Assembly (NCBI GenBank): GCA_026826555.1
Contig: JAKSZT010054568.1
Span: 11,519,641 to 11,583,640, forward strand
Reading direction: 5' to 3'
Source of the DNA: Tolypeutes matacus
Taxonomy: Eukaryota; Chordata; Mammalia; Cingulata; Chlamyphoridae
Length of the DNA stretch: 64,000 nucleotides
In this document: one piece after another, positions 11,221 to 22,723 of the stretch
Layout of the letters: each line of letters begins with the position of its first letter
How positions within the stretch are numbered: the stretch's first letter is position 1
Position numbers and translations under genes: made by a program
Notes under the pieces: model-generated
What the model was told of the DNA's origin: nothing
Databases searched by the model: none
The model's input: the letters and a program-made list of their open reading frames with translations, nothing else

Positions 11221-12463
11221 TGGCATGGAAGTTTTAGCCTCCTGACATTTTCGGTTAGTCAAGTCTGGAGCTGCCCGATGTGCTCGAAGGCCCTCAGAAC
11301 AATGAAGAGAGAAGTGTGTGGAGGGAAAATTGCTGTAATTAATCATGCACAATAATATAAGTATATAATGTAGTCCTGTACAGTGTGCTGTTGCTGAAAT
11401 CTAGTGAAATTCAACAAATGCATTTAAAGCCTACTGGAAACCTTTATTTAGTTTATAATGCTTTTTTTCTAACTCACAAAATTGATCCTGGGAAGAAACA
11501 TTGTACAAAATGGAAAATAAAATTGACTCCTAGAGATTTCTTTTAAAGCACAGTAAAAATAAAGTGCTTATTGTTCTTAAGTATTGGTGTGAACAGTCAA
11601 CGATCGTGTCCCCTGCCGTCCTGCTGAGCAGTCCAGAGAGCTGGCAGTTAGACCTGACAGTGCCTGTGTTGCTATTGACTGAAGCTGCAGTGCTGACAGG
11701 CATCACTGCCCAAGTTCATATCAAACTCAAGCAATTTGGATAATAAATATAGTTAAGAGTAAAAGTACTATCAGCCTCCTAAACAGCCCCTTCACCACTC
11801 AAACTAATTCTGTGTTCCTGAATTCTCATTTACCTTTTCTAAATCTCATCTTCAATATCTGTGTTTAATCCATATGGCATGAACTTCGACAAATCGTAAG
11901 CACTAATATAGGCCTACTTCTTTTTATTAAAAATATAAAATTTTCCATTCTGAGTCTATTAGCCTAATTATCCTAAAATCAGTTACTGAAAAATGTTCTT
12001 TTAGATTTTTATGGGGGTGTTTCAAGCTAAATCATTCAGAAGTGCTCTGGACCGGTCCTTTGTAATTTATTTTCTGCAGCCACCGTGTGTTGAGGCTGAC
12101 ATATACTCTCTAGAGATGGCCGCTGTAACATGCCACACTCACCTGAGACAAGGGAAACTGCTTTCTCCAGTAGACAACAGGATGGTGGAAACATGGAGTC
12201 GACACACCAGCCAAACACCTGAGCTGGCTCTCAGGAGCGCAGGCGCCTGCCCCTTCTGCGTCTCTTGGTCTGAGGCACTAAACAACCTGAAAGCGCCACG
12301 TCCGGGTGACTTCTAGCATCTCTGCACTTAGGAGGCTAAGCCTCATCGTTTCTCAGGCCGCAGGAAGAGAGAATCTTCTTCTCCTTGTGGCCTTCCTCAT
12401 TATAAGCCTCTCTGCACAGGGACTGAGGGGTGAAGCCTTGAGATCGTCCTGAAAAACCATCGT
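11221..12463. other. Unassigned stretch before the CpG cluster
   Basis: AT-rich to about 12000, then rising GC. A + frame at 12011-12316 (101 codons) has no recognisable domain. No splice or promoter context could be established. Confidence 0.4.
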
Positions 12464-12560
12464 CATGCCTCATGGGCACGTCAGGTCCGTGAACGGGAAG
12501 GCGACTGCCGCGTGTGACAGGACGTTTCCCGCGGCTGGCCCGGTGCAGCACCGAAGTCCA
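12464..12560. other. Compact CpG-dense patch
   Basis: Eleven CpG dinucleotides lie within about 90 bases (12479-12552), in a window where CpG is otherwise scarce. I do not recognise a repeat here. It is too short for a standard CpG island, and no transcription start or gene was identified beside it. Confidence 0.7.
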
Positions 12561-12669
12561 GCTGGGACAAAGCTGCCCCACGCATGCTCCACTCGCTTTC
12601 TACAATGTGCCCTCCAGCCTGGGTGCACACAGGCTCTCCTGGCAGACCTGGGGTCGTGAGACCAGCTAG

Positions 12670-12672
<3 letters not shown>

Positions 12673-12708
<36 letters not shown>
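12673..12708. repeat. (CA)18 microsatellite
   Basis: An uninterrupted run of 18 CA units. It produces spurious His/Thr and Cys/Val reading frames on the two strands. Confidence 0.97.
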
Positions 12709-12711
<3 letters not shown>

Positions 12712-12825
12712 AACCTACTTGAAGCAAACTGTAAACTTCAGTCTTAAGAAGATCTTAATTATTTTCAGTTAAAAACAATTATATGATTCTCTGTGTCTCC
12801 ATTTCATATGTTTAAATAAAGAATT

Positions 12826-13015
12826 GGTGCTGAACTGGCTGGGATCAAATCTTGACCCTGTGATTTATTTGTTGTATGGACTTGGATGAGTGACTTAAAC
12901 TTTCTGTACTTTAGTATGTAACTCATAGGTTTGTTGTGAGAACTAAATTGAAATAATGCATGAAAAACACAAGAATCAGTGCCTGGCACATAGCAATCAT
13001 TAACTTTTACAAAAA
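12826..13015 (-). mobile_element. MIR SINE
   Basis: It reads as reverse-strand MIR: ATGGACTTGGATGAGTGACTTAAACTTTCTG, then ACTCATAGGTTTGTTGTGAG, then AGTGCCTGGCACATAGCAATC. All landmarks are in the expected order. Confidence 0.85.
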
Positions 13016-13879
13016 TTAACTAAAATGACCCATTCACAGTTTTTACCTTAATGATTATCTACATAAAACACCATAGTGTACACTCAGTAAATTAATTAAT
13101 CAGTAGATTTTTATTCTGTACTTACTATGGGCTAGAGACAGAGTTGCTTTTATTATTCTGAATATATTTGAAATTTGACTTCAAGAATACACAGTAATAT
13201 TTTCCTCTCACTTTGTATATTCCTTCAAGATAAATTACAGGGAAAAAATTATTTACTCTGCTTCGACTCTGCTCCATGACTGAACGGCATGGCTTCTGGA
13301 CTGTCTTTACACCCTAATCATATCTGATTACATTCCTGACAAATATTTCTTTACTATTGTTGACTGAAAATTCCAGGACAGATGTGGCCAAGTAACGTCA
13401 AAACAATTTTACACTAAGTTTATATGTCAAATGTTTAATTGACTGTGATCTTAGAATGTGTCAAGAGAATGCTATTGATTTCCAGATTGCATATTGGAGG
13501 TGGTGAAGATGGTGTCAAAGAAAAAGGAAGTAAAAAATGTATCTTTCTCTAAATCATGTATATGTAATAGGGAAGGCATAACATAAAATGAAATTTTTAA
13601 AAATTATCATTTTTATTTATCATCATCAAAGTATTTTCAAGGCAAACTTAAAATAAAATTTCATGAATATGCTGCGGTAATTATGCACAGGCATGTTTTA
13701 AGTTCAATCATTAAGAGTTCGTGTGGGCCTCATTCTTGTATTATAAATTAATTTGAAAATGATGCTCAGGTAGAAAGGGAAAGATAAGAGAGGCTGGTTT
13801 GCAGTAGAGCGAAGAAATGAAGATTCAGAGAATATGTGACTATTCAAGCAGAGTTGGCATCTTTTCAAATTAGTAGCTT
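13016..13879. other. Unassigned AT-rich stretch
   Basis: No gene found. A short segment near 13090-13145 (ACTTACTATGGGCTAGAGACAG) may be a MIR or L2 remnant, not secure. Confidence 0.4.
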
Positions 13880-14106
13880 ATAAATTGTATGATAGAATCC
13901 TCAAGGTAACAACAAGGAAAGTATTTTAAAACTATACAGAAAGGAAAATGAAAAAGGAATCAGGCAGATATATCACAAAAGATCAACTATACAGAAAAGG
14001 AGGTTGCAATAAAGGAAAAGAGAGGGAAAAAGATATGACATGTGAAAAACAAAGGTCAAAATGGCTGAAGAAAGCATTGCCTATGTAGTAACAAAACTTA
14101 ATGTTA

Positions 14107-14474
14107 TAATGGCCTGAATCTGTCATTGTAATGTCATTCAGGATGATTCCCAAGTCCCAAAAATGCCCCCCATTACACCTGTTTCTCCCTCTCCCTAACC
14201 CCAGAACAGCCATTGGTCACTGCCTCCATATCCGGCCATAACCTACAGAGTAGAATGGGAGAGAGTGTAAACTACAATGTAAACTATAATCCATGCTTAG
14301 TGGCAATGCCCCAAAATGTGTTTATCAATTGCAATGGATGTACCTCACTGATGAAAGATGTTGCTAATGTGGGAAAATGTGGGAGGTGTGGGGAGCAGGG
14401 CATATGGGAATCCGCTATATATTCTCTATAACATTTATATAATCAAAGTATCTTTTAAAAAGTAAAGTGAAAAA
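14107..14474 (+). mobile_element. Nested 5'-truncated L1 3' end with target-site duplication
   Basis: A 368 bp insert ends in a short A-run. The exact 14 bp duplication AAAACTTAATGTTA flanks it (14093-14106 and 14475-14488), and the host ORF2 resumes straight after. The insert contains GGGAAAATGTGGGAGGTGTG and a terminal AACATTTATATAATCAAAG, matching the tail at about 26262-26390. I therefore read it as the 3' UTR of a second L1 subfamily. Insert boundaries are certain; the family name is an inference. Confidence 0.8.
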
Positions 14475-14542
14475 AAAACTTAATGTTAATGTATTAAACT
14501 CCCTAATCAAAACACACAGAGTGGCAGAACGGATAATAAAGC

Positions 14543-14914
14543 ATGATTCCAACTTTATGCTGTTTACAAGAGACTCATGTTAAATGGAAAGACACAAATA
14601 GGTTGAAAGTGAAAAGCTGGAAAAAGATATTACATGCAAATAGTAACCAAAAATGTTCTGGGGTAGGTATACTAATATCAGACAAAATAAACCTTAAGTC
14701 ACAAGCAGTTACAAGAGATAAAGAAAGTCATTATATATTAATAAAATGGGCAATCCACCAAGAAGAAATAACAATCACAAATTTTTATGCACCTGACCGT
14801 GTTGAAACAGACTACATGAAGCAAACACTTGTAAACTTGAAAGAAGAAATAGACACCTCTACAATAATAGTTAGAGACTTCAACACACCAGTCATCAATA
14901 GATGGAACATCTAG
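14543..14914 (+). pseudogene. L1 ORF2 endonuclease-domain remnant
   Basis: A 123-codon open segment of L1 ORF2, part of the apurinic/apyrimidinic-type endonuclease that nicks target DNA for reverse transcription. Visible: LQETH (catalytic Glu), GILISDK, NFYAPD and DFNTPV; the residue before DFNTP is Arg instead of Gly. A stop follows at NRWNI. The start shown is just the first Met in the open stretch; true ORF2 starts upstream and is interrupted by the nested insert. It is not expressed as a functional enzyme. Confidence 0.88.
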
Positions 14915-16055
14915 CCAAAGATCAATGAGGAAACAGAGAACTTGAATAATATGAGAAGTGAACTAGAACTAACAGACATATACAGAGCATTGTACCCCAA
15001 AATAGCAGGATATACACTCCTCTCAAGTGCACATGTGCCATTCTCAAGGACAAACCACATGTTGAGCCAGAAAAGAAGTGTCAATTGATGTTAAAATATT
15101 GATCTTCCATGAAGCATACCCTATGATGATAGTGGAATGAGGCTGGAAATCAATAACAGGTGGAGAATGGGAAAATCCACAAATATATGGAAGTTAAAGA
15201 ACACACTCTTAAACAATCAGTGAATCAAAGAAAAAATTGCAGTAGAAATCAGTAAATATCTTGAGATGAATTAAAACGAGAACACAATATATCAGAACGT
15301 AAGGGATGACGCAAAGGCATTGTTGAGAGAGAAATTCATATCTCTAAATGGTTGAATAAGAACTAATTCTATTCACTACTGACCCCAGAGAAATAAAAAG
15401 GATCATAAGAGGATACTATGAATAAATCCATGCCTACAAATTAGACAACCTATATGAAATGGACTAGTACCTAGAAACACACAAACAATCTACACTGACT
15501 TTAGAAGAAATGAAAGACCACGACCAGCTAATTACAAGTAAAAAAGAGGTTAAATCAGTCATCAAAAACCTCCCAACAAATAAAAGTCTAGGACCAGATG
15601 CCTTCACAAGTGAATTTAACAATTATTCCAAGAAGAATTAATACCAATCCTGCTCAAACTCTTCTAAAAAATTGAAGACAGAGGAAGATTATTTAATTCA
15701 TTTTATGAGGCCAACATCACCCTAATACCAAGGCCAGATAAAGATACTACAAGAAAAGAAAACTAGAGACCAATTTCTCTTATTAATATAGATGTAAAAA
15801 TCTTCAACAAAATACTTGCAAATCAAATCCAACTGCACACTGTAAGAATTATATGGCATTATCAAATGGGTTTTATTTCAGATATGCAAGGACAGTTCAA
15901 CATAAGAAAATCAAATAATGTAATACACAGCATTAACAGAGGGAAAGGAAAAAACACACGATCATTTCAATTGACACAGAAAAGACTGACAAAATCCAGC
16001 ATTTTTCTCAATAAAGACACTTATAGAAATAGGAATAGAGAGAAACTTCCTCAAC

Positions 16056-16340
16056 GTGGTAAAGGGCATATATGAAAACCCACAATTAACATTAACTCAA
16101 TGGCGAAAGGCTACAACCTTTGTTCTAAGATCTGTAACAAAGAAAGGATGCCTTTTGTCAACATTGCTGTTCAGTGTTGGACTAGGCATTCTAGTCAGAG
16201 CAGTTAGGCAAGAAAAAGAAATAAAAGGCATCCAAATTGGAAAGGAAGAAGTAAAATTTTCACTATTTGCAGATGACATGATCCTATATATAGAAAGTCC
16301 AAAAAAATCTACAGCAAAGCTAATAGAACTAATAAACTAA
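16056..16340 (+). pseudogene. L1 ORF2 reverse-transcriptase remnant with FADD box
   Basis: A 94-codon open segment of the L1 reverse transcriptase. It reads [12 protein letters not shown], then [15 protein letters not shown] (normally a Pro-containing block), [14 protein letters not shown] and the catalytic FADD box, then [10 protein letters not shown]. The FADD aspartates are kept, but the surrounding ORF is broken by frameshifts and ends soon afterwards. Fossil. Confidence 0.88.
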
Positions 16341-16395
16341 TTCAGATAAGTGGTGGGGTACAAGATCAACATGTAAAAATCAGTGCTACCATATC

Positions 16396-17095
16396 CAAAA
16401 ATGTGAACTTGAAAAAAAAAAAGCCTGCTGTCACTGGGAAACAAGGAAACCTAGGGTAATTTGGAGGGGAAAGGACTCTTTTGGGAATATACATATATAA
16501 GTCAGAGTTACACATGTATTCTTACAGCATTGTAAAAAAAAAAAAAAAACTCCATAAGATAAGAAGTCAGCATAGAACTTTTCTTCAGACATTGGTATCT
16601 GTGAAACTAAAGTAGTGTGTTAATGCTTATTTCATATTAGGAGTGTTTTCCCACGTTCCATAAACACATTATTATATCTATTTTTCCCTTAAACTCCATA
16701 TATATTTCCGTCTTGATTTTTGCTTCATATTTCACTGAGATAAATGGAAATTGTAGAAAGAAAAGCTTCAATAGACTTAGATTTTCCCAAGCTTCTCACA
16801 GCCACATCTTCGCTGTTGCCTGAATTTGGGTTCATACTCTTGGATTTTCCCCAGTGACTTTGATAAATTATCTGAGCTAAGGCCAACCCCTCCATTTGTG
16901 AACCAGACTGAGGTGATGTTTCCTTTCCAAGGAAATCACTCTAACAGTTCTTTTTCTGTCTCCTGCATCACTAATTCTTCCATCTCTATTGCAGTATTTC
17001 TAATAGCATAAAATATTCTGGTATATCTGTAATCTCAAGAAGCTATTGTGTTCCATTGTAGTTTACAGATATTGCCTCATTTTTCATTCATCTTT
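16396..17095. other. Unassigned AT-rich stretch
   Basis: A 16-base A-run at about 16532-16548 is present. No gene recognised. A short + frame (16826-17011) shows no domain. Confidence 0.4.
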
Positions 17096-17250
17096 TCAGG
17101 AAAATCCTTTTAGAGAATTGTCTACTGTTGATGCCAGCATTTCATCTCTTACAACTCCCTTTTGAAACCATCCTGCCAATATTTTCTTTCCAAAAAACCA
17201 ATGAACTCCAAATTGCTAAATCAAATGGACAAGTCTCAAAATCAACTTTA
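17096..17250 (+). mobile_element. Ancient LINE fragment, L2/CR1 group (possible)
   Basis: The order TGTTGATGCCAGCATTTCATC, then CAATGAACTCCAAATTGCTAAATC, then AATGGACAAGTCTC resembles a widespread ancient mammalian LINE ORF segment. Low-to-moderate confidence because of divergence. Confidence 0.4.
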
Positions 17251-17814
17251 TAAACTGAAGAAAAAAAAAAACATTGACACATGTTCAGTTATTTATTTCT
17301 CTGTAACAAAGCAGTTCATTACTTAGTGGCATTAGGTATGGAAGGAAAGAAAGCAAACCGAGGTGAGATATAAAGTTAGCTTAGTCCCTCTCGGGAAGGA
17401 AATTAGTAGACATGCCCTGCCAAGTTCCTCCACTCGAGAGGCAAGGGCTGGTGTGTGTATATAATAAACGAAATGCTTATGGATTTTTAAAGTACCGATT
17501 ACATAAAACAAGGACAGGACGCTTGAAATGATGACACCAGAGAACAGGAAAGAGTGATTATAAATTAAAAATATATAACAGACGTGCAAAATCCTGAATA
17601 AACGAGCCTTGACGCAAGTCAACGTGAGGGCTTCAGTAAGAATATAAAATTGATTGTGCACTGGATAGATTTCAGTGAATAGAGAGGGGATTTACACAAC
17701 AGAAGGGTTTGTAGTAAATTTATTGTAAGCATTACAACTAAACAGATGACAGCAATGTCAGCCAAAGCTTTCTCAGCCGAGAAGCAGCGCAGCACAGCGG
17801 CCGAGGGCACAGGA
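17251..17814. other. Unassigned stretch
   Basis: Minus frames at 17332-17661 and 17619-17810 show no recognisable domain. Nothing else supported. Confidence 0.4.
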
Positions 17815-17985
17815 GGGACCTGGGGCTGGAGTGCCGGGCCCTAACGCCACGCCCACCGCGTCCCTGTGCGACCGTGGCCGACTCACGGGGCCTCTGCTTT
17901 CTCAGCTGCACAGTGGACATAACAGCACTGCCTCACGGAATGCTCATGACTAACAGAGCTTACATTTGTACAATATGTAGGACAG
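17815..17985 (-). mobile_element. MIR SINE, unusually CpG-rich
   Basis: It reads as reverse-strand MIR: CCTGTGCGACCGTGGCCGAC, then CCTCTGCTTTCTCAGCTGCACAGTGGACATAACAGC, then ACTGCCTCACGGAATGCTCATGAC. About nine CpGs occur in 17830-17890, more than expected for such an old copy. Confidence 0.7.
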
Positions 17986-18650
17986 CACCAAGGCCAAAAT
18001 AACTTCAGTTGTTAACACTCCAGGGAAAAACAAGTGTTTTGAGGAAAGATAATAATCATGATATACTGTGTTCAATAATCCTACTAATGTTAACGCTTAA
18101 CATTATTTTAACCAAAATTAGGATGTAATAGTGTGTTAGGAAATGAAGTGGAGCTTAGGGGTGTGTGTGATAGAGGGAGAGAATGGGGACAATGAGTGTG
18201 GTCGAGATAGTGAAAGAAAGTTCCCAGTCTCTCGACTAGAAAGTCAATACCTAAAGGCTAAAACCCAAAAATCAGTAACTGGTATATAAGCATGTTATTT
18301 CTTAATATGGGGTAAATGCTAAAAGAATTAGTTGAAAGAGTTGTAAGAGTTTGCCTCTGTTTTGCTGTTTTTTAATACCCAGCCGACTATCAACTTCCCG
18401 CATGCATTACTTTGATAAAAAATTGAACTAAGTAATATAATCAGTATGGGCAGGAATGCATGCCTGGATCCACATTTGCTTGTTGTTTTCCTCTAGCTGA
18501 ATGGTCCAGTTTGCTCCCCCCTTCTCTGGCTGGTGTCAGCAGGGCACCCCGGTGGACTCACACTGTAGTCCTGAGGGCTGTTCACTTGTGTCTGGAGGAG
18601 TCCTCCCTCGAAACCGCTTGGAAATCACGGCTCTGTCCCTTACTCCATCG
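17986..18650. other. Unassigned stretch
   Basis: AT-rich to about 18450, then moderately GC-rich. Open frames on both strands at 18460-18728 overlap the following L2 and show no domain. Confidence 0.4.
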
Positions 18651-18757
18651 CCAGGCTGGCTGCTCGCCGTAAGAACTCTTTTCATCTCTGTATTTTCAGG
18701 TCTCCTCCGCCTAGAGTATGGCACTTAGCAAGCACTGAATAAGTGCTTTTCAATGGA
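18651..18757 (+). mobile_element. L2 LINE 3' end
   Basis: The order TTTTCATCTCTGTATTTTCAG, CGCCTAGAGTATGGCACTTAG, CAAGCACTGAATAAGTGC matches the L2 3' terminal segment (normally ...GCCTAGCACAGTGCCTGGCACATAG...CAATAAAT). Confidence 0.7.
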
Positions 18758-19684
18758 GTTAAAACAGATCAGTCTTATGGATTAAGGTCCTCAGAGATGG
18801 GTACTATCCACTCAGGTAAGCCCACAGGTTTCCTGGGTGGCTTCTTCAGGTGGACACAGATGTGCTCTCCAGGTCAGAGTCTACCTGCTGTGAATTAGCT
18901 ACGGGTGGCACTCTGCCTGCTCACCTCACCAGCACCCCCACCACTAGCCAACCATTTTGGAGACCACGTCACAGTCTTATGGGATGTGAAACCTTCCTCC
19001 CCACCCCCACTGGCCTTCACACACACACATACACACACACTCACCATCTGTATCATTACAGAACATAAACAACTCATTAAAACAGGACTCACGGTTAAAA
19101 AATCTATGACTTGGTACAATATTTCCCAGGTTGAGCTTTCATACACGGGAACGTAACCAATTCTGGGCCAAACAACATTGTTTTTTTTGGAATCTTGGAA
19201 CCAGAACTGAGGAAGGAAATTACTCTAGACAGCCTGAAACTGTGTCGTATGGAATTCAGATTTCCCATCACCAGGCTTCCACTACATGAACTAAAGCAGT
19301 GGACAAAGTCTATCTTCAGATAGGAAGTAAAGAAGAAAGTATGTATATGACCTAGGGAAACCTAGAGAACTGAGGGTATTGGTTTGCTATTCTCATTTAG
19401 TCCTGGGGCTGTATTCTAATCTCTGTGTTCCTTCTCACACATTGGTGTGTTCCATTTTTGATGTAAGTTATTTTGCATTTGATTCACCTTATTTAATTGT
19501 AACGAAAATACACTACTAGCAAATGCAAAATTACAGAAAGAAAGAATTGCACATGTGAGTTGGGGAAAACATACTAAATGAATTATGCTAGAGGTTAGCT
19601 TCTTAAAATAATCAATTTCATATTTTCGTATATGATATTCTATGTGGTCTTTTACTTACATTTTTTGGAACTTCATTACAATTT
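18758..19684. other. Unassigned stretch with a short CA repeat
   Basis: An interrupted (CA)n run lies at 19018-19042. The rest is unrecognised sequence without a supported gene. Confidence 0.45.
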
Positions 19685-20240
19685 TTAAAATTCAGTCTGC
19701 TAAGGCAATGCAAAATATCAGAAATGGGTTGGCTTTCAAAAAGGGAATTTATTAGGGTAAAAGCTTAAAGTTCTGAGGCTGTGAAAATGTCCAAAGCAAG
19801 GCTTCATCAGATATGCCATCTCGCCAAGGTTGGCTGCTGGCCATCCCGGACTCCAGACAGGTGGCGAGGCAAGATGGCGGCTCTCTGTCTAGGTCTCTGC
19901 ATTCTTCCCACCTTGGGCCTGTTCCACTGATTCCAGCCTCTGGCCTCTCTCTCAGCCCCTTGGGGTTTCCCTCAGTCTCTCTCTCTCACATGCCAGGGTC
20001 AAATGGCTGCTGACCTTCTGTTTCTGCTTTCAGTTCTCAGTTTATATAGGACCCCAGCAAGAGGGCGGAGAGACCCAACCTGGGCCATGCCTCACTGCCG
20101 TAGTCCAATCAAAGGCTGTAGAGTGATCTAGTCAGGTGATCTGATGGAAAGGTCCCTCAGCTGAAGCTAATGCGATCAAAGGGGCCCACACCCACAGGAT
20201 GGATTAGTGTAAGAACATTGTCTTTTCTATTCCACAAAAA
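19685..20240 (-). mobile_element. LTR-like repeat, family seen four times in the window
   Basis: It starts near AATGGGTTGGCTTT (19725), then GGGAATTTATTAGGG, and ends with GGGGCCCACACCCACAGGATGGATTA (about 20180-20205) and GTAAGAACATTG. The copies at 32855-33292, 45800-45940 and (opposite strand) 60515-60860 share this order. In the opposite reading the 5'-truncated copies end with an AATAAA-like region and 'AAGCCAACCCATT', as LTRs do. I know this as a common xenarthran interspersed repeat but cannot name it. Confidence 0.7.
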
Positions 20241-20784
20241 CGTCAAACCATTATATTGGCTAAGCTGTGATTTAAGCAATTATGGATGGGTCTGCCCTGA
20301 AATACGCAGTTGGTGGAACAGGGTTGAGCTGGAGCCTCTTCCACAAGGCCATGGGAGTGCTAGCAGTGGAGAAGACAGTGCTCCACTGTGGAAAATGACC
20401 CTAAGCGGCTCTCCAGCTGCAGACGGGTGCTGATGTGGCAGTCTGAGGGCGAAGCTGGAAGAGTAGATATTGAGGAATGCAGGTACCTGGATGCCTCTCA
20501 AATACATCTGAGAGAACAATTGAGATGAGAAAAATGTTGATGGGCCAATGCGGCTCTAGCTATAAAAAGTGGGCAATACTAATTCCAGTATGGGGAGGAC
20601 TAGTTTACTTCAATCATATAAGTATTTAGAAATTAAAATCTAAAATATGTGGGCAGAGAAGATACTCAGGACAGAGTAGCTAGTAGTGATAGCAGCATTT
20701 CAGCGACAACTACAGTGATTGCACTTTATCAGGGGACTTCAAAAGGAAAACAAAATAAAAGTAAGGAAAGCCAACAGAGTTGTA
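20241..20784. other. Unassigned stretch
   Basis: No gene or clear repeat seen. Short frames on both strands at 20170-20519. Confidence 0.4.
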
Positions 20785-21405
20785 TTAGATTTCTATTGCC
20801 ACATAACCAATTACTGCAAACTTAGTGGCTTGAACAAAAGACATTTATTATCGCACAGTTTTCACAGGTCCAGGCATGGCTTAGCTCGATGCTTGGTTTA
20901 GAACTCACAAGCTGAAATCAAGGTGTCCCCAGGGGCTGACATTCTTATCTGGAGCTTGGGCTCCTCCTCCAAGCTCATTCAGCTTGGTCACAAATCCTTT
21001 GCTTGTGGTTGTAGGGCTGAGGTTTTGTTTTGTTTCTCTCTTTTTCTTTTTTTTCTTTTTTTTGCTAGCTGTAAAGCTGTCAGCCAGGGACTAGTCTCAG
21101 CTCCTAGTGGCTGCTTGCAGTTCGTGGCACATGGGCCCAACAGCCACTTCATGGCATGGCAGTTTGCTTCTACTCTGAGACCATCAGAGCATGTCTTTGT
21201 AATGCTTCACCTTCTTTTAAAGGTTTCCCTAATTAGATCTGACCCACCCAGGATAATCTGCATAGCCTCTATTTACTCACTATCAACTGCTTTATAACCT
21301 AGTCTCAGGGGTGATATCCCATTATCTTCACAGGAATTATACAGACCGAGTACTTTGGGAGCTGCAATACAAGGGACCCACCTAGCATCCTGTCCATCTC
21401 AGGGT
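20785..21405 (-). mobile_element. MLT1/MaLR-like LTR, reverse
   Basis: The left end TTAGATTTCTATTGCCACATAACCAATTACTGCAAACTTAGTGGCTT is a strong reverse-strand match to the 3' end of MLT1-type LTRs. The right part, with AATTAGATCTGACCCACCCAGGATAATCTGCATAGCC, matches the LTR 5' portion. A T-rich microsatellite (21037-21064) interrupts it. The 124-codon + frame at 20923-21297 lies entirely inside and is not a gene. Confidence 0.7.
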
Positions 21406-22091
21406 GCACTTTAAGAAGGAAGGCTGCCAAGGCAATCTCCACCATGACCATACACACACATGCACCTAATTCGTTTCTGCTGTGAAGTTGAGTATTTCAG
21501 CAGTAATCAGGGGGAAAGGCAGGGCCACAGGATGGCAGTGGCACACAGCAAGCTTTGTTTGGGGGCAGTGTGTGGACTGGTCACTACCAGTAGGAGACTT
21601 TTCCAGAATAGCATGAGAAGGCCCTCAGCCAGAAGGGGAAAAGCCAGGGATTCAGCTGGGGAGAGGGCAATTAGAGAGGAAAGCTGCATGTTCAGGTGCT
21701 GTGGCTGGAGTTTTCCAAAGGGTGGCAGCAAATCGGGATGTTTATAACCCCCGAGTCTGCCTTACCTATGGAGAACAGGTGTTGGGTACAGTTCTGTAGG
21801 GTAAGCAAAGCAGGCAGACTCTAAGTGTCCAAAAAGCATGTTTGTTTGGGCTATATTTAAATCAATTGGACATGTAAGATTTGAGTTTGAAGAATAAGCA
21901 ACACTGGGACCATATAGGCTGGTTTATATAGCAACTTCAAGAAAAGGGAAATATAAAATGATTCCAACCTTTCAAGTGGAAGGTGTCTGTGAAAAAAAAA
22001 AAGAAAAGGAAGCAAACTGGGCTTCTGAAGACCACAGAGAGGAAGAATTGGAGAATGTAAAAACGTAAAAGGATTTCTATTTCGAAGCTGT
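21406..22091. other. Unassigned stretch
   Basis: Frames at 21460-21747 (+) and 21507-21731 (-) overlap each other and lack any domain. No repeat recognised. Confidence 0.4.
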
Positions 22092-22330
22092 GGATATTTA
22101 ATGCTTGTTGAACACGTGGTATGTGCCATGTAGAGTTCTATGGACTTTGCATATTTTAACTCATTTAATCCTCACAACAAGACCAGTGAACTCCACTATG
22201 GATATCAAAATTGAGGCTTAGAGAGAAGTTAAATAGCTTGTTCAATACCGTGTAGCTTGTCCATGGTGGAGCTGGCGATGAAATCCAGAGCATTTGACTC
22301 CAGAACCCAAGTTCTTAGCCACCCAGCCCA
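22092..22330 (+). mobile_element. MIR SINE, nearly complete
   Basis: Clear MIR order: TGTTGAACACGTGGTATGTGCC, TTTAACTCATTTAATCCTCAC, AATTGAGGCTTAGAGAGAAGTTAAATAG, GTCCATGGTGGAGCTGGCGATG, CCAAGTTCTTAGCCACCCAGCC. Confidence 0.9.
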
Positions 22331-22702
22331 CTGCATCTCACTCCCAGGTCCATGTGGGGTCCTGACCTTGGTACATAGGTAAAAGCACCCGCTGATCTTC
22401 ATAACTGGGCAGCTGCTAAAATTTTAGGCTCTGTCTTAAATCATTTCTAGTCTAGTAAGACAATATATGAATGTCTATATTAAAAGAAGAAAGATCTCTA
22501 TTAATCATATCTTGAACAATTAGGAAAAGAAGAGCAAAGTAAATCCAAAGTTATTAGAAAGAAATAAAATTTTAAGATGAGAGAGGAGATAAATAATTGA
22601 AAATAGTCAAAAATAATTGAATCAATGAAACCAAGTTACTTTAGAAAAAAGTAAAGATCAGCAAAATTGATAAACCTTTAGCTAGACTGACAAAAGAAAA
22701 AG

Positions 22703-22723
22703 AAATATATATATATATATATA
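22703..22723. repeat. (TA)n microsatellite inside L1
   Basis: A TA run following an A-rich stretch within ORF2; probably expanded in place. Confidence 0.9.

Larger units (their letters stand above)
13880..16395 (+). mobile_element. L1 LINE, inter-ORF region plus ORF2 up to the RT core, truncated
   Basis: 13880-14045 matches the L1 inter-ORF region. ORF2 starts about 14060 and is interrupted by a nested L1 3' end (14107-14474). Endonuclease motifs are readable in 14543-14914 (LQETH, NFYAP; DFNTP with a preceding Arg where Gly is usual). About 15540-15620 reads as the early RT block (NLPTNKSLGPDAF), and the RT catalytic FADD box is at 16266-16277. Frameshifts and stops separate these blocks, and the element stops near 16395, so most of the ORF2 C-terminus and the 3' UTR are absent. 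Nonfunctional. Confidence 0.9.
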
